Assembly: GCA_964036045.1 (NCBI GenBank)
Contig: OZ038383.1
Span: 63,431,725 to 63,495,724 of the forward strand
DNA: 64,000 nt
Origin: Eutreptiella sp. 'Long Island Sound 2002'
Taxonomy: Eukaryota > Euglenozoa > Euglenophyceae > Eutreptiales > Eutreptiaceae
Reading direction: 5' to 3'
Shown piece by piece: positions 46,081 through 58,500 of this stretch; within the stretch, counting starts at the first letter, position 1, and the number at the start of each line of letters is the position of its first letter. The translations under genes and the position numbers were made by a program. The notes under the pieces are model-generated. The model was given only the letters and a program-made list of their open reading frames with translations, did not search any database and was not told the DNA's origin.

Positions 46081-47920
46081 TCCCCGCCGTGAGCTCTCCC
46101 CCGAGTGGTTAGATTCAGCACAGGTCTGTCAGCTCGTCAGCACGCCCCTTACTTGCTTGCTCTCTCACAGCTCTGGTGCAATGTAGTTCCGGTGGAGTGG
46201 TCGAAATGCTGCGCAAGTCGGGCAGCCCCCTAATCGGGTGGTTCAACACAGCCGTTGCTTGCCGCTCTGACCTCTGCATGATGCCAACCTCCCGAAGCGA
46301 AGTTCGGCGGACCCAGGTCTGCTCCCTCTGTCTCTCTTATGGTCGAGTTATCGTGGTCGACCCTCCCCTGGTGAATCCATAGGAAACCAGGTGGGTCCAC
46401 CTCCCGTGCCGAGACCGGAGGTCAGAGCAGATGGCCACACCCCTGCTTGGCCTACCCCCACCATCCCGACTGTCACCTAACATCTGTCACTCCTCCTCCT
46501 GATGCAGCCGTGTGAAACCAGCTGGGGCGACTGACCCCTTCATTTTTTCTGAGCTCTGGGGGCTTTGAAGCCCATACCACGTTGCGCAACGGGTGTCGTG
46601 TCGCCGCCATCGAAAATATGAATTTGTGTGTGTAATCTGGTCCCATGGCAACTGCAAGCATCAAGATCGTGGGTGAGTGTGTGTGAGTTGCTTGCCTTAG
46701 GGCAGTTACTTCCTAACTCTCCATGATGACGCCTTTTTCTGAACAGGGCACGGTTTGGTGCTCCTTGAGGAGCATGTTTACATGCCTATTGACCTCTATA
46801 CCTGTGTCCTTGCCCTGCCCTCTCGAATGTGCATCATCCATTGCTGTTTTTAGCCCTGAATCACTGTTTTCCCCTGTTTTCCTGTACGTCATACTTCGGC
46901 GACCTCGAGAACTTTGTATCTTACTGAGGATCACCGTGTACATGTCCACCCCGTCCTGGTGGACCACTACAGAGCTACAAATTGTCCCCACAAGGGACAC
47001 GAACTGACATACGGAGGCGACCACGCTCACTATGTACATTCTTATACATATGGTCCACTTTGGACCGGTACCTAAGTACATATTGTGTCTGTGATACTGT
47101 GTGTTCCAGACTGTGCCTGTGGCTGAGATCTTGAAGACGCCAGGCTGAAGACCCGGTTGCCTGAAGCTAACTCCCAGCGTTCCGCCACTGTCAATCCCTG
47201 TGTGAGCCTACCGACTTGCCTCCACAGTCGGGTGGTGACCTTCAGTGTCCTGACCTCCGTCAGTCTGCCTGGGAAACTGGTGGTTTGAGGAGCCCACACC
47301 TCCGCCCAAACTGCATGGGGACTCCCCCATGCATGGCCTTCGTGGTAATGGGGCGAGGGAGAAGACGGCCTTGATGCCCGATCCCTTATGGAGGAGCTTG
47401 TGCGGCTTTACCACTGAGGAGTCGCGTCGTGGATATGGACATGGTGCGCCCCTTAGAAGGACCCTGGGGGACTCTCCCCCGGTCTTCGGCGTTGGAAAGC
47501 TTCGGCCGTCCTGACGGATCTCTGTGGTCTGTCTCGACCCGTGGGACTACCTCGGTCGTCCCGTGACGCCTATGTTGGCCGTGTGTGCCACTGCAACTGT
47601 GTTGGTTACCGTCGCAGCCGGCACCCAGTGCGCTTGGTATGGGGTAACGGGTCCTTTGGATGGCGAACAATCGCCGCCAGGATCTGGGACTTGATACTAC
47701 ATATGTTACCAGCATTTACATTCCTTTACAGGTCATACTTGTCACTTTTTGAGGAATGTCATCCGTTTTCGGGGAATTTGTACCGTTTGTGTGGGATTTT
47801 GGAGTCATGTGGAGATGCGGACCCAAGTATGTGCCTGCGGAGGAAACCTCCCCCCCAGCGGTTGTCCTGGGTACCCGCTGCCATGCTTGGGTGTGATCGA
47901 GCCCCCCCATGGTCTGCTCC
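46081..47920 (+). other. Element B 3' spacer
   Basis: 1.84 kb between the pol stop and the polypurine tract, homologous to 7069-8406 of element A but about 0.5 kb longer. No open frame is conserved with A over its length. Confidence 0.65.
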
Positions 47921-47931
47921 AAGGAAGGGGG
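47921..47931 (+). other. Polypurine tract of element B
   Basis: AAGGAAGGGGG lies directly before TGAAGCGG, the LTR start. Same arrangement as in element A. Confidence 0.85.
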
Positions 47932-50054
47932 TGAAGCGGTACACAGGACCCCATGGCTCATAGGGTGAATGTCTGACCTTCCCCGTCACTCACGCCTATT
48001 CCCCGTCCTGCTTGTGGGAATATGTTTTTCTCCAGTGCCTTGGGAACCGGCATGGGACAGATCCCGTCCCTAACCTTCCCAATCGATTAAATGGATCTAG
48101 AATCTTTATAATCTCAATTTGATTATCGAATCTTGCGAAAAATCGGTTAAAAACGATTATTCTGACCCGATTTGTCGCCGCCGTGAAATTGCCGCCCGTA
48201 GTCGCCTGCGCGCGCTTCGGCGTCGACTTTCCGTGGCGAGTTTTGTTTTGACTTTTTCTCCTATACCTGCGAGGTTGGAAAAGAACTTAATGGCTGGATC
48301 TGTAGGGGTTTTTATGTACTTTCATCTGGTGTACTCACCAGAATTTTTCGCTGTCGCGTTTGGCAGAAAATCGACGCGCAAGCTTTTCCTTCAAGCGACC
48401 GAACTCATGGTTACCATGGACCATGAGTTCCTGGGGAACTCTACATCACCCCCCTTTGCCTTACCTTGATGCCCCTTTCACACGGGCATATCCCTTCCTT
48501 TCGGGAAGCGGCTTACAAGGGTGTTTTGGGACACATATGGGTTCGAAAAACCCAAGTTTTTATCCTGCGCAAACGATAACGTTGTGTACTTGTCAGCATG
48601 GACGTGAAAAACTTAACACAATCCTCACAAGACCAAAAGCCAGTGGTCATTTCGGATTTCGGAGCTAACTCAACGATGACTTCACGTAAATCAATGCGTA
48701 CCAAAACATGGTCGTTTGAAAAAACGACCTTTCCTCCAAAATTTTGTCAAAATGGCCGTGGCGCCAAGGCTCGTTCTCGAAGCCAAGGGCGATATGACCC
48801 TCGAAGCAAGGCGGTATGGAAAGTAGAGTCCACGAAGGACATTGTGCATAGCTGCTTCGATTTTTCCAAGCTCATCTACTATTTGATAAAATATTGCCTT
48901 GTGGGCACACGCAGCATTTCTGCCTTTTGCATAGGTGGCCATCTGCATGCATGATTGACTTCGGATCCAACCAAGGACTTGACCCATAGTAAGTATGTTT
49001 GTAAACATTTACTATGGGTCCTACAATTCGGCTTTGCGTTCCCATGGGTATATGTGTCCCAATATTGGCATCTTGACCATTTTCCCCCCCAATTTTGGTG
49101 CCCTCCAAGGGTGGAAGTGTTAATAATGGTTTTCTTGTGCTTTCAACCCGAACCATTGCGGACAAAGGGAGTTAAGGCTTTGGGTTGTGTCGATGCAAAT
49201 ACCAAAAGTCCATCTCCCTAGGGAACCGGAGATACAATTTTTGGAGCAAACACTTTTGGGACGACTAACCCTCCTTCGGGCCACAATGGCCCCCAACTCA
49301 ATCTCTCCCTTAATGTGAGCCCCGAGGTTGTGTGCGCCCGATATCCAAGGTTAAGGGCAATTTTGAGAGGGTACAAGAACCCGCCTCGAATAGGCTATTT
49401 TGCAATAATTGTTCACTTTAAGGTTCAAACCGGACCGATGCCTCGAATAGGCTATGTCCCCAAGTATCTTCGCCTTGGGATGGCAGAACCATGGTGACCC
49501 AATATGGGGTATGTTGCTGCTCACCATTTTTCGTGTACCATTTTTCCGCTAAGGTACAAAAGTGGCTAGAGGGTATATCGAGGGCCAGAATGGGGCATAT
49601 GTTGGGATCTAAGTCCTATGTGTCTATACCAGCTTTGGTGAGATTATTGCTCGCCATGGCGATGGAGATATGGGATGATGAGTGTGGGCCGTCTCGGCCA
49701 AATTCCGCTTCTTTTGCCATTTTGGGCCAAGTTGGGAACGCCATACCTCCATGGAACAAAGGACCTAGCCAGGAAGAAAGGGCGATTCTTCTAGCACATG
49801 ACCAAGGGTTAATCGCCCTACACGTAAAAGGGAATTTTTACACCAGGAATTCTTCGCACGATAAGATGTTGCGCTGCGTTTCTTTCGCACAGTGGCCTGA
49901 AAACGGAGCGGAAAATTTTGCACCTTCCAGGATTGTTCACTGTACAGGCCACTGTACCGGGCGGAACATCTTTGGTAAAAAAAACCCATCACCAGGGCTT
50001 TGCATAGGGACCTCAAATCCCAAGTATGTTCATTTTTTTGGAAGACTCTCCGGA

Positions 50055-50165
50055 GTGTATGCTGCCCATAAACACAATGCGAGCAGAGGGCTGTCCTACC
50101 TTAGTGGTATACACCCACACTGATGTTCAAAAGGGTGTGGGTTCGATTCTCGGAAGGTTTTGTTC
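50055..50165 (+). other. tRNA-like sequence with pol III B-box motif
   Basis: TTAGTGGTATAC resembles an A box and GGGTTCGATTCTC is a near-consensus B box about 30 bases on. The sequence between forms CACCC/GGGTG but with a loop too large for an anticodon arm, and the acceptor stem is poor. A T-rich tail follows. Possible SINE head or tRNA relic; weak. Confidence 0.3.
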
Positions 50166-50289
50166 GCTTTTTGCATTTTTCCGCTGTTTGAGCCATACAT
50201 TGCACCACATCCTCCTGTCAACAGCACATGGGAGGGCAGGAAAGAGGCAAGCACACAATACTTGGGGTGTCAATCAAGAATTTGGCCTC

Positions 50290-50400
50290 GACAGAAAACA
50301 GTTGAAGAGCTGTTGGGCTGAAAACATTTGAAAAACTGTTGGGCTGAAAAGAGTTCAAAAGCTGTTGGGCTGAAAACAGTTGAAAAACCGTTTGATTGGA
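50290..50400. repeat. 26-bp tandem repeat, about 4 copies
   Basis: CTGTTGGGCTGAAAA recurs with a 26-base period, separated by TTGAAAA or TTCAAAA blocks. It lies inside the inserted part of the element B LTR. Confidence 0.85.
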
Positions 50401-52109
50401 TACCACTTCCTCCATGATACACGACTGTTTGATAAGATATCATTTGAAAAATCAAAAGTGGCAGTGAGCGACCTTGCTACAGAAAAAACCAAGCCGTGTG
50501 TCACCAGTATAGGTGTAAATGCAAAGAAGCGGCACAAGAAGGAGGCACACAAGTGCTTGCAGTTCGTGCCCGAAGTTCCACTCTGTTTTGTGCGGCCACC
50601 AGTCCTTTTCCCATTTCGAATGATTCTAGATCAGGTATTGTGGCTAAATTTCGCGCCGGGTTTATTTCGCACAGTGGCCTGAAAATTGAGTGGGAAATTT
50701 CGCACACATTTGAAATACGAAATTTCCCTCAGCGAAATATTCCCGTCGCGAAATTTCCCCTCTCCCTCCCACAATGGCTCCCAACTCAATCTCTCCCTTG
50801 ATATTAGCCCCGAGGTTGTGTGCGCCCGATATCCAAGGTTAAGGGCGATTTTGAAAGGGTACAAGAACCCGCCTCAAATAGGCTATGTCCCCATGTATCC
50901 TCGCCTTGGGATGGGAGAACCATGGGTGACCCAATATGGGGTATGTTGCTGCTTGCCATTTTTCGTGTACTATTTTTCCGCTCAGAGAAGAAATGGCTAG
51001 AGGCGACATCGAGGGTTGACATGGGGCATGTATTGGGACCTAAGTCCCATGTGTCTCTAGCATCTTTGGTTAGATTATTGTTCGCCCTGGCCATGGAGAT
51101 ATGGGATTGTGAGTGTGGGCAGTTCGGCCAAATTTCGCTACTTTTGCCATTTTAGGCCAAGTTGGGAACACCATATCTCCACAGGGCAAAGGACCTAGCC
51201 AGAATAAAAGAGCGATTCTTGTAGCACATGACCAAGGGTTAATGGGCCAACGTTTTCGTATTTTCTCCTCCGGCCTAGCCGGTGTTACGCAACTTACGGT
51301 GCACGCCACGTTGCCCAATTTGCATTTCCTGCTGTTTTTTGCCCCGTCGTGTGACCATTTCCTCGGGGAAGAGTAAGTAGCCAGCGTGACAGCAACCCAA
51401 ACGTCGATGCAAAGAATGAAAGGGGATATCAAGGCCCCTGGATCAAGGCTTAAATTAAAGAGATCGCCACCAAAACCAACGTTGGCAGGCCACCCAAGAC
51501 GGCCAATTTTGCCAAATTTGGCGTCGTGACCCCACGTGGCGACCCTGTGGTGCCAAGATGCCAGGAAATCTGTGGGAACTCAGTTGCATAGGGCCTTTAG
51601 GGAGTTTGTACTCGAAGGGCACAGGGTTGGTTGCTTCGCCCCTGCCCTTGTACGGCCCGGCCGAGGGGTCAATTTTGGACTTTATTGAGCCAAAGTCAGG
51701 ATGGGCCGAAACAGCCCATTTTCAGCCCCCAACAGCTAGGGGATAATGGCAAGGCCATAGCTCCGGCTCAGAGGGGAGTTCGGGTTTGCCATCAGAGGAG
51801 CATAGGGAGCCATTGTCGGTTGGCCTTGGAGCCCAATGGCCCTCCGGCAACTCGCTTGTGGCTGGTCGGGACGCCCCTCACTTGGCAGGGTTCTAGAGTC
51901 AATTCTGGGCAAGTCCGTGGGTTGCGTTTGAACCTCCGTACCTACATACCACTGAGGAGGTGGGACCTGGGGATTGGATATGGTTGGGGACTAGGTATCA
52001 ATTGCCTTGAGGCCACCTTACCCCAGTCCATGGCTTAACCCACCTGTGTATATACCGTGATGTGTTTGTGTACATAGTTTTGTTTTGTTGCCGAGTGGCA
52101 AGGATCCTA

Positions 52110-55076
52110 TGAAGCGGTACCCAGAACCCCATGGCTAGGTTACGGCATACAACCGGCCTCCGGTCCACTAACCCCATGTACGGAAGGGAAGACGCCCGTT
52201 GACGCTCCGTTCCGTGCCGTAAAGCCCAGCATCGGCAACCGATGCACCGCCGGCGGAGATTTGTATATCAGAATATCAGGAATCAACAGGGTTTTATTCT
52301 CATATTGTTTCCGTCAATTTTTATGCTTCCGTTCTGATATTCACTGTTTTGACTGCTGGCGGTTGGATCGCGACTTTACCGTAACCGCCAGTTTAACTGT
52401 TTATAATGGAAATTTTAACGCAATCCGTCACGAAGGCTCCAAAGCCTTCAGGAACTGCATGGACGCTTCCGCAATTTTCATAATTAATACTCGCAACCTT
52501 AATCCGAATTTTTCAGGATGTCGAAATCGGATTTTCGACTTCAACATCCCCGCACTTGATTTGACCTCTTTCGAGTGGACCTACGTGCTTCCCTATGCAC
52601 GAATCAACTTCCCTTTTATCCTGCCCTCCATTTGTCTTAAAGATATGGGCAAAACAAAGGTGATTCGTGAGGCCACTTGTGGGGGTCATATCTCGTGCTG
52701 CTTGCGAGTATTGACGATAGGGAAACGTGGGATGTATTCACAATACTCCCGACGTAATTTAGGAAGCATTATATGCCTTGCGTTTCCACACGTGCGCGCT
52801 AGTGTAATGGATCATGGTCAAGAGGGTAGAGTTTGCGTTATAACTCTTTGGCCATGACATTGCGTGCGTTAAGATAACTTTCGAGTGTAGCGTGCAAGTG
52901 TTGGTGTTGCATAGGAACTCTCCTTGAGTTCCTATGAGCGATTGACACAAAGTTATGCCCTTGGAGGGGCATGACATATCGTGGTGGGAGCTAGCTTTTT
53001 GGGAAATATGGAGTATGTGCCTTGTGTTGTGTTGCGTGCCCATTTGGCGGGTCTATCGCGCCAAGCCAAACCCGCCAATGGACCTCATATTGTGCAAGCC
53101 CCTTCTCCATACTCCCTACGGTCAATTGCAAGCCTAATCTTCGTGAAGGGAAGCTTGTGTGGTGATCCCGAAGCGATGCGTTGGGAGCAAGGTGTGTATT
53201 TTGCAATTTTCCACATTTTCATGTGCCCACTTGGGAGGTAGCGCTCGTAACCTTTCAAGGCGCCCCAAGTGGAGCACATATGTGGGATCGAAGGTCATTG
53301 GTGTCAAGTCATTGTGTTTAGAAGGATTAGTTGATTGCACGATCCAAGCCAAAGATATTATAATATAATTGTGCACCTTTCAATGCACTTTTGTGTGTCT
53401 TTGTGCCAATTTTGCCGTTTTTGGCTCGTCATGATGTCAAGTGGCGACCGCATATCTCAACGTTGCGCTCAATTGACATCATGACTCAAGTATGTTATGA
53501 GGGTACATACTTCGGTCCCCAACATATCTTGGACCCGGCGAATAACTCCTCTTAGGCTTGGCATACCGTGGCCGCCATGTTGGCGATTTGGGACTATCCC
53601 AAATCATGGGCTCACTTGGCGACCCTGCCATTCCCAATACCGGAGGAGTTGGGCGACGCCCAAAAGATATGTTGGACCAATATGACTTGATACCAATCCT
53701 ATGGCACACTCCGGTCCGAGTCGGGCATATGCCTCATTTGCCCCAACCATGAGTGTGCGCATTTTTGGCCATTTTGAGCAATTTTCCACTTTTGCTGCCC
53801 GCCGTGCCCCATGTTCTAACCCTCGTGCACGCCGGACGCATGGACCAATGGACCAATATGACATGGGTGTTATGGGTAATGGTCCCCATGGTCCACACAC
53901 CACGTGGGCGAAGCGGAGCCACCTTCGTTAAGGCGCTAGCCCAAAGTGAGTGTGGTCAATTTTGCAATTTTGACATTTGTGGACCCAATTGGGATCGTCA
54001 CCACGCCGAGTGGCATGGAGATCTTGGAGAGCCAAGTGCATGGGAGTCTTCGTTGGACTCCTGGTGGATCGCGTATGGAATGGCGGATCCGATCTCCAAG
54101 CCGGCGTGGACACACAATATTGGGAGCACACCGAATTTTGGCTCATTTCAAGCAGCCAAAATGACCCAATTTTGGGACCCCAATTTCCCCCTTCCGTGTG
54201 GTCAATTGGCGGCCCCATTCCTCTAAGCCCATAGGGAGCCCGGACCTAAATCCAAGTTGTACACTCAGATGTAAGTCCTAGGTCCTGCCTCCTACCCTGT
54301 GAGCCATTGGCCTTACCTTGGCCGGGCGAGCCACGCGTGGGAATGACGCCGATTTTGGTGATTTGGGCATCATGACCCCACATGACTCATCCGTGTTGCC
54401 CTGATGCCGGGACCTCAGAGGGAACCAGGTTGGGTGAGGGCTCCAGGGAGTTCGTACTCGAAGGGCATAGGGTCAGTTGCCTCGTCCCTACCTCTGACGG
54501 GTCCGTACGAGGGGTCAATTCTGGAGTTTTTCAAGCTAATATCAGTTTGGGCTGAAACAGCCCATTTTCAGCTACCAACTCCTGGGTGATAATGGCGGGG
54601 CCATATCTCTGGCTCAGAGAGGAGTTGGGACCTGCCGTTAAGGGAGCATAGGGAGACACTGTCGATTGGCCTTGAAGCTCCTTGGTTTCCAGGAACTCGC
54701 CTGTGGCCGGGCGGGACACCTCCCCTATTGGCAGGGTTTTAGGGTCCGGACTGAGCAGGGCATGGGTTGTGTTTGAGCCCCCGCCCCCACCAGCCACTGA
54801 GAGGGTCGGACCTGGGATTAGGATACGAGTTGGGACTGAGTGTCTATGGTCCTGTGATGCCCTTACCTCAGTCCAGTCTTAACCCCATGTGTACATATCC
54901 TGATGTGTTGCTGTACATACTTTCGTTCCCTCTTTGCAGAGTGGCAAGGATTCTGAAACGCTTTGTCACATGACACGAGCGTATTGATGCCCTTGTGAGC
55001 GTAGTGCTTTGCCTGCCTGCTCACCTGTGCGTGTCACCGCAGCGTCCCGTGGCCGGCCCCCCACGGGAACGCGTCA
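52110..55076 (+). repeat. Element C 5' LTR, 2.97 kb
   Basis: Starts TGAAGCGGTACCC and ends ACGCGTCA. The 3' 1.1 kb (about 53930-55076) matches the A LTR well. The first 1.8 kb shows little primary similarity to the A and B LTRs but keeps two hairpins of the same kind (52911-52935 and 52955-52972), so it is probably a diverged homologue of U3. Confidence 0.88.
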
Positions 55077-55514
55077 AAAGCGTTTCACCGCCGCGGGGTT
55101 ACCCAGCCCTCGCGTGCCACTCGGGGCCACCCACCCCGAGCAGCGCGGCGCAGCCCGCAGCTCGCAGCGCAGCGCAGCAACTCGCAGCGCAGCGCAGCAG
55201 CTCGTAGCGCCGCCCAGCGACAGCGCCGAGTTCGTCAAGGAGCCAGCAGCGCCGTCCAGAGCATCGCCCTGACCGCGCAGCAGCCGTGAAAGAGGTGCAC
55301 AGACCAGGACTCCTGCATCAGCCCCATCGGCCGACCCGGAGTCCCATCGGCCGACCAGCAAGGCCGCGTCAACCACCTCCACAACCACCGGCTGACCAGC
55401 ACCAGCCGCACTTCCAATCCAGTGCTGCAGCACCCTCCTCAACAACCACAACCAGTTCGTTGAGTTGAACGAGTGCACATCAAGGACCTCAAGACCAACT
55501 ACGCCCCCGCTGCC
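55077..55514 (+). other. Element C leader with short CAGCGCAG-type repeats
   Basis: 438 bases before gag, about 110 longer than in A. The extra length includes GCAGCTCGCAGCGCAGCGCA-type repeats at about 55140-55210. The first bases, AAAGCGTTTCACCGCCG, equal those of A. No tRNA-type primer site (TGG start) is seen next to the LTR. Confidence 0.65.
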
Positions 55515-58500
55515 ATGGTGAATTGGCAAGAAGCGGGTAGGAGGTGGCCGCAGCCCCACCCCCATGTGGCACGCCTGCTGCGCCGATTGCTGTGGGACCA
55601 GCAGTACCGCTACAGCAATCCCCAGTGCGAAGGCGGCATGCCCGGGAGCTTCGAGCTCCGCGAGGACATGGGGGAGGACCGCCTGCGGGCAGTGGAGGAG
55701 TGGCTGCGGGCGGAAGGGTACGAGTACCGCTTCCGCCGCAAGCGCTGGAGGACCTGGACCCGGCCGGACAGGCCCGGCGAAGGGCTGCGCCCCGACGGGA
55801 TTGAGGAGGACGAGGACCCCAACGCCTACCCGTCGGGCGCCTCGATCAACGTCTCCCTGTGGGACGTGATCGAGAAGAACTTCCCGGAACCGGGGAGCGA
55901 GCGCAGGCTGCAGGGCAGCAGCAGCGCGTCTCCGGCGACGGAGAAGCGGTCCGCCGGGGACAGGAAGCGGGACCGGAAGTGGCGGGAGTACCAGGAGTCC
56001 CTGGCCGCCGAAGCCGCCCAAGGCGCCAAGGGCGGAACCCCAGCCCCCAGTCCCCAACGGGCCAATGGTGGTCATCACCCCGGCTCCACCACCCTTGGCG
56101 ACTACATCCAAGTCGCCAAGCAGACCCAGGCCAAGCCCCGTCCGCTGCTCCTGAGGGCCCGGCAGGCCCCAGCAGGCCCCAGCAGCGACGTGGAGTCGGC
56201 CCACCGCGGGAGGATGCCGGCCGACCAGGCCAGCTCCAGCAGCAGCATCGCTCCCGAAAGGGACGTGGCGCGCGCCTGTGAGCGCGCCTGTGGGGTGCCC
56301 TGCAACCGTCGGGTTGCCCGGCAACGGGCCAGGCAGTACAGCGCTGCCGTGGAGGGCGCCGCCGGCATCGCCCAGGAGGAGGCTGCAGAGTGGGCGCATG
56401 GCATGGCCATCCACGCCCAGACCGTGGCGGCCATTGCGGCCGGACTCACGGCCGTAGCCGCCCATGGGGCAGCGACTGCCCAGGTCAACGGTGAGTTGGC
56501 GGCAGCCGACGAGGAAGCCCGCCTGACGCAGGAGGCCATTGCCTGCAAGGAGGCCGAGGTGAAGGCGCTGGAAGAGACGCTTGCCCAAGAGAGGGCAAAG
56601 AAGGAGGCGGAGGAAAGGGCCCACGCCGAAGCGACGGCTAAGGCCCAGGAGGACGCCGCCAAGAAGGAAGCCATCGAGGCCGCGCGACGGAAGGTCGCTG
56701 AGGAGAAGGCCAAGACGGAGGCGGAGCTGGCGGCGTTGGAGGCGCAGAAGGCGCAGCTGCAGCAGGCCCGGGAAGCCGAGGCGGCTCGTGCTCGGGAAGA
56801 AGCCGAAGCGCGAGCTGCTGCAGCCACCGCCGCCGCAATGGAGGAGGCAGAGGCCAAACTCCACCGCGAGACTCCCCCGGGAGGATCACGAGTGGAGACC
56901 CTTCGAAAGCTTTTCGAAAGGGACGCCTCCTCCAGGATGACGCTGGATGAGGCGGACACGGGCAGCAGTGGGAGCAGTGGCACCACCGCCCGTCGACGGA
57001 GGAAGGGCAAGGGGAAGACCCCCGAGAGGCCGCGGAGGCCAGCGGGTGGGCACCCCCACGACAGTGACCCCTTCTTCACCGCCAGTGACGGGGATGAACG
57101 AGGCCGCCGGCATCGCCAAGTGGTGGCTTGGACGGGCGGAGGGGGCGGAGACGTCCCCATGGAACCGGAAGGTGAGGATGAGGATCCCCCTCCTCCCTAC
57201 CGGAGCTCGGAGTCTTCCGTGACCGAGACGCCCAGGTGGGGCGACATGGACGAGGATGACGACATGGAGTTCGGCATCACGAGGAAGCGCCCATCCTCGG
57301 ACCCACCGAGGCGACCCGGCGGAGACCCACCGGGACCCCCTGGCGGAGGACCATCAGGACCCCCTGGAGGACGCCCACCAAGTGGACCCCCTGGAGGCGG
57401 ACCACCGGGCGGGGGAGGACCCCCTCAACCGGGCGGACCCGGCGGAGGCCCTCCTGGAGGACCCCCTGAGGACTCCGACGACCCACCAGGGAACGGCGAC
57501 CCGGATACCACCTGGTGGTGGATTGTCTACCTCCGCAGGAGAGTCCAGTTGCTCGAGCTCGAGGTAGACACGGGCAAGGTCGAGATGGCTCACATCTCCA
57601 CGGTCGCCGCGCGCGCGCAGAAGGAGCTGGACATCGCCAGGGCCGAGACCAAGTCGCTGACCAACGTCGTCAGCGGCCTGCAGGAGAGGCTGGACGCGCT
57701 GGAAGCCCGTGGGAGCGTCAGCAGCGACCACCCACCCCTGGAGTCTGGCTCGTCGGACGACGGCTGGGGACCCGGACCAGGTCCAGGCAGACCCCACGCC
57801 CCCGGCGGAGCCCCCAGGAGTCGCCCCAGCGCCAGTGCCCCCTCTCACCACAGCGCGGGCCGCCGCAACGAGCGCGTGCCGCCCGGCAGTGGCAGTGAGG
57901 AATGGCGTGATGAGTGGCTCAGCGCGGAGTACCGCAACCGCCGTGCTCCACCGCGGACACCTGTACGCCCCCGGCGCCCCGCACCACCACCTGGACCACC
58001 ACCTCGCCCGGTGCCAATCTCAGTGGCTGGTGGGCGTAATGGTGGACTCAGGGATGAGGTTCCCAGAGGAGACGTGGAGTGGGATGTCGGCGAAGGTGAG
58101 GACCTGGACCTGGACCTGGAGGAGTTCGACATCAGCCCGCCGCGTGGTGTAACACGGGAGGCCGCTGAACTCAGCTGCCGGCGCCGTGATGAAGATGCGT
58201 ACATGGAAAGAGTACGGCGTGAACATTTTGGTTCAGCGTACGTGGAGGAACCGCGGCGTAGCCACAGGGATTCCATGGAGGAGATGGACGTGGCGGCCGT
58301 GGGAGTCCGTGGGCGAGGCCGATGGGAACCTCGGTCGACCTCGCGGCCGGCGTTCATGGTCTCTAAGGCCGCGGACGCCGCCGTGTGGGAAGACTTGAAG
58401 GACATCAAGCCCCCCATGTACGATGGCAACCCCCTCAACCTCGACCGCTTCTTGGAGAAGCTGGACGATTGGGAGCTGACCGTCACTGAAGACCTGCCTC

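Larger units (their letters stand above)
49270..51242 (+). repeat. Internal duplication within the element B LTR, offset 1487 bp
   Basis: The segment about 49270-49812 recurs at about 50770-51242 (CCCGAGGTTG at 49321 and 50808). The intervening 0.95 kb is unlike other LTR copies here. It carries related CGCACAGTGGCCTGAAAA motifs near 49887 and 50669, so repetition extends into it. Confidence 0.85.
47932..52109 (+). repeat. Element B 3' LTR, interrupted by element C
   Basis: Starts TGAAGCGGTACAC. It matches the A LTR with divergence (for example 48100-48500 against 6900-6400 reversed, and 51000-51200 against 5450-5250 reversed) and its 3' part (51540-52105) matches the conserved LTR tail. Similarity stops at GAGTGGCAAGGATCC, about 130 bases short of the family LTR end, and the C LTR starts at once. 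At 4.2 kb it is longer than the A LTR because of an internal duplication. Confidence 0.85.

Noticed and set aside
46081-47920. Possible env or extra gene in the 3' spacer
   Set aside because: No long open frame is shared with the homologous spacer of A, and no signal peptide or membrane segment pattern is seen.
55074-56864. 596-codon minus-strand frame opposite gag of element C
   Set aside because: Antisense shadow of the GC-rich gag coding sequence; similar shadows occur opposite gag of A (13648-17687, plus strand).
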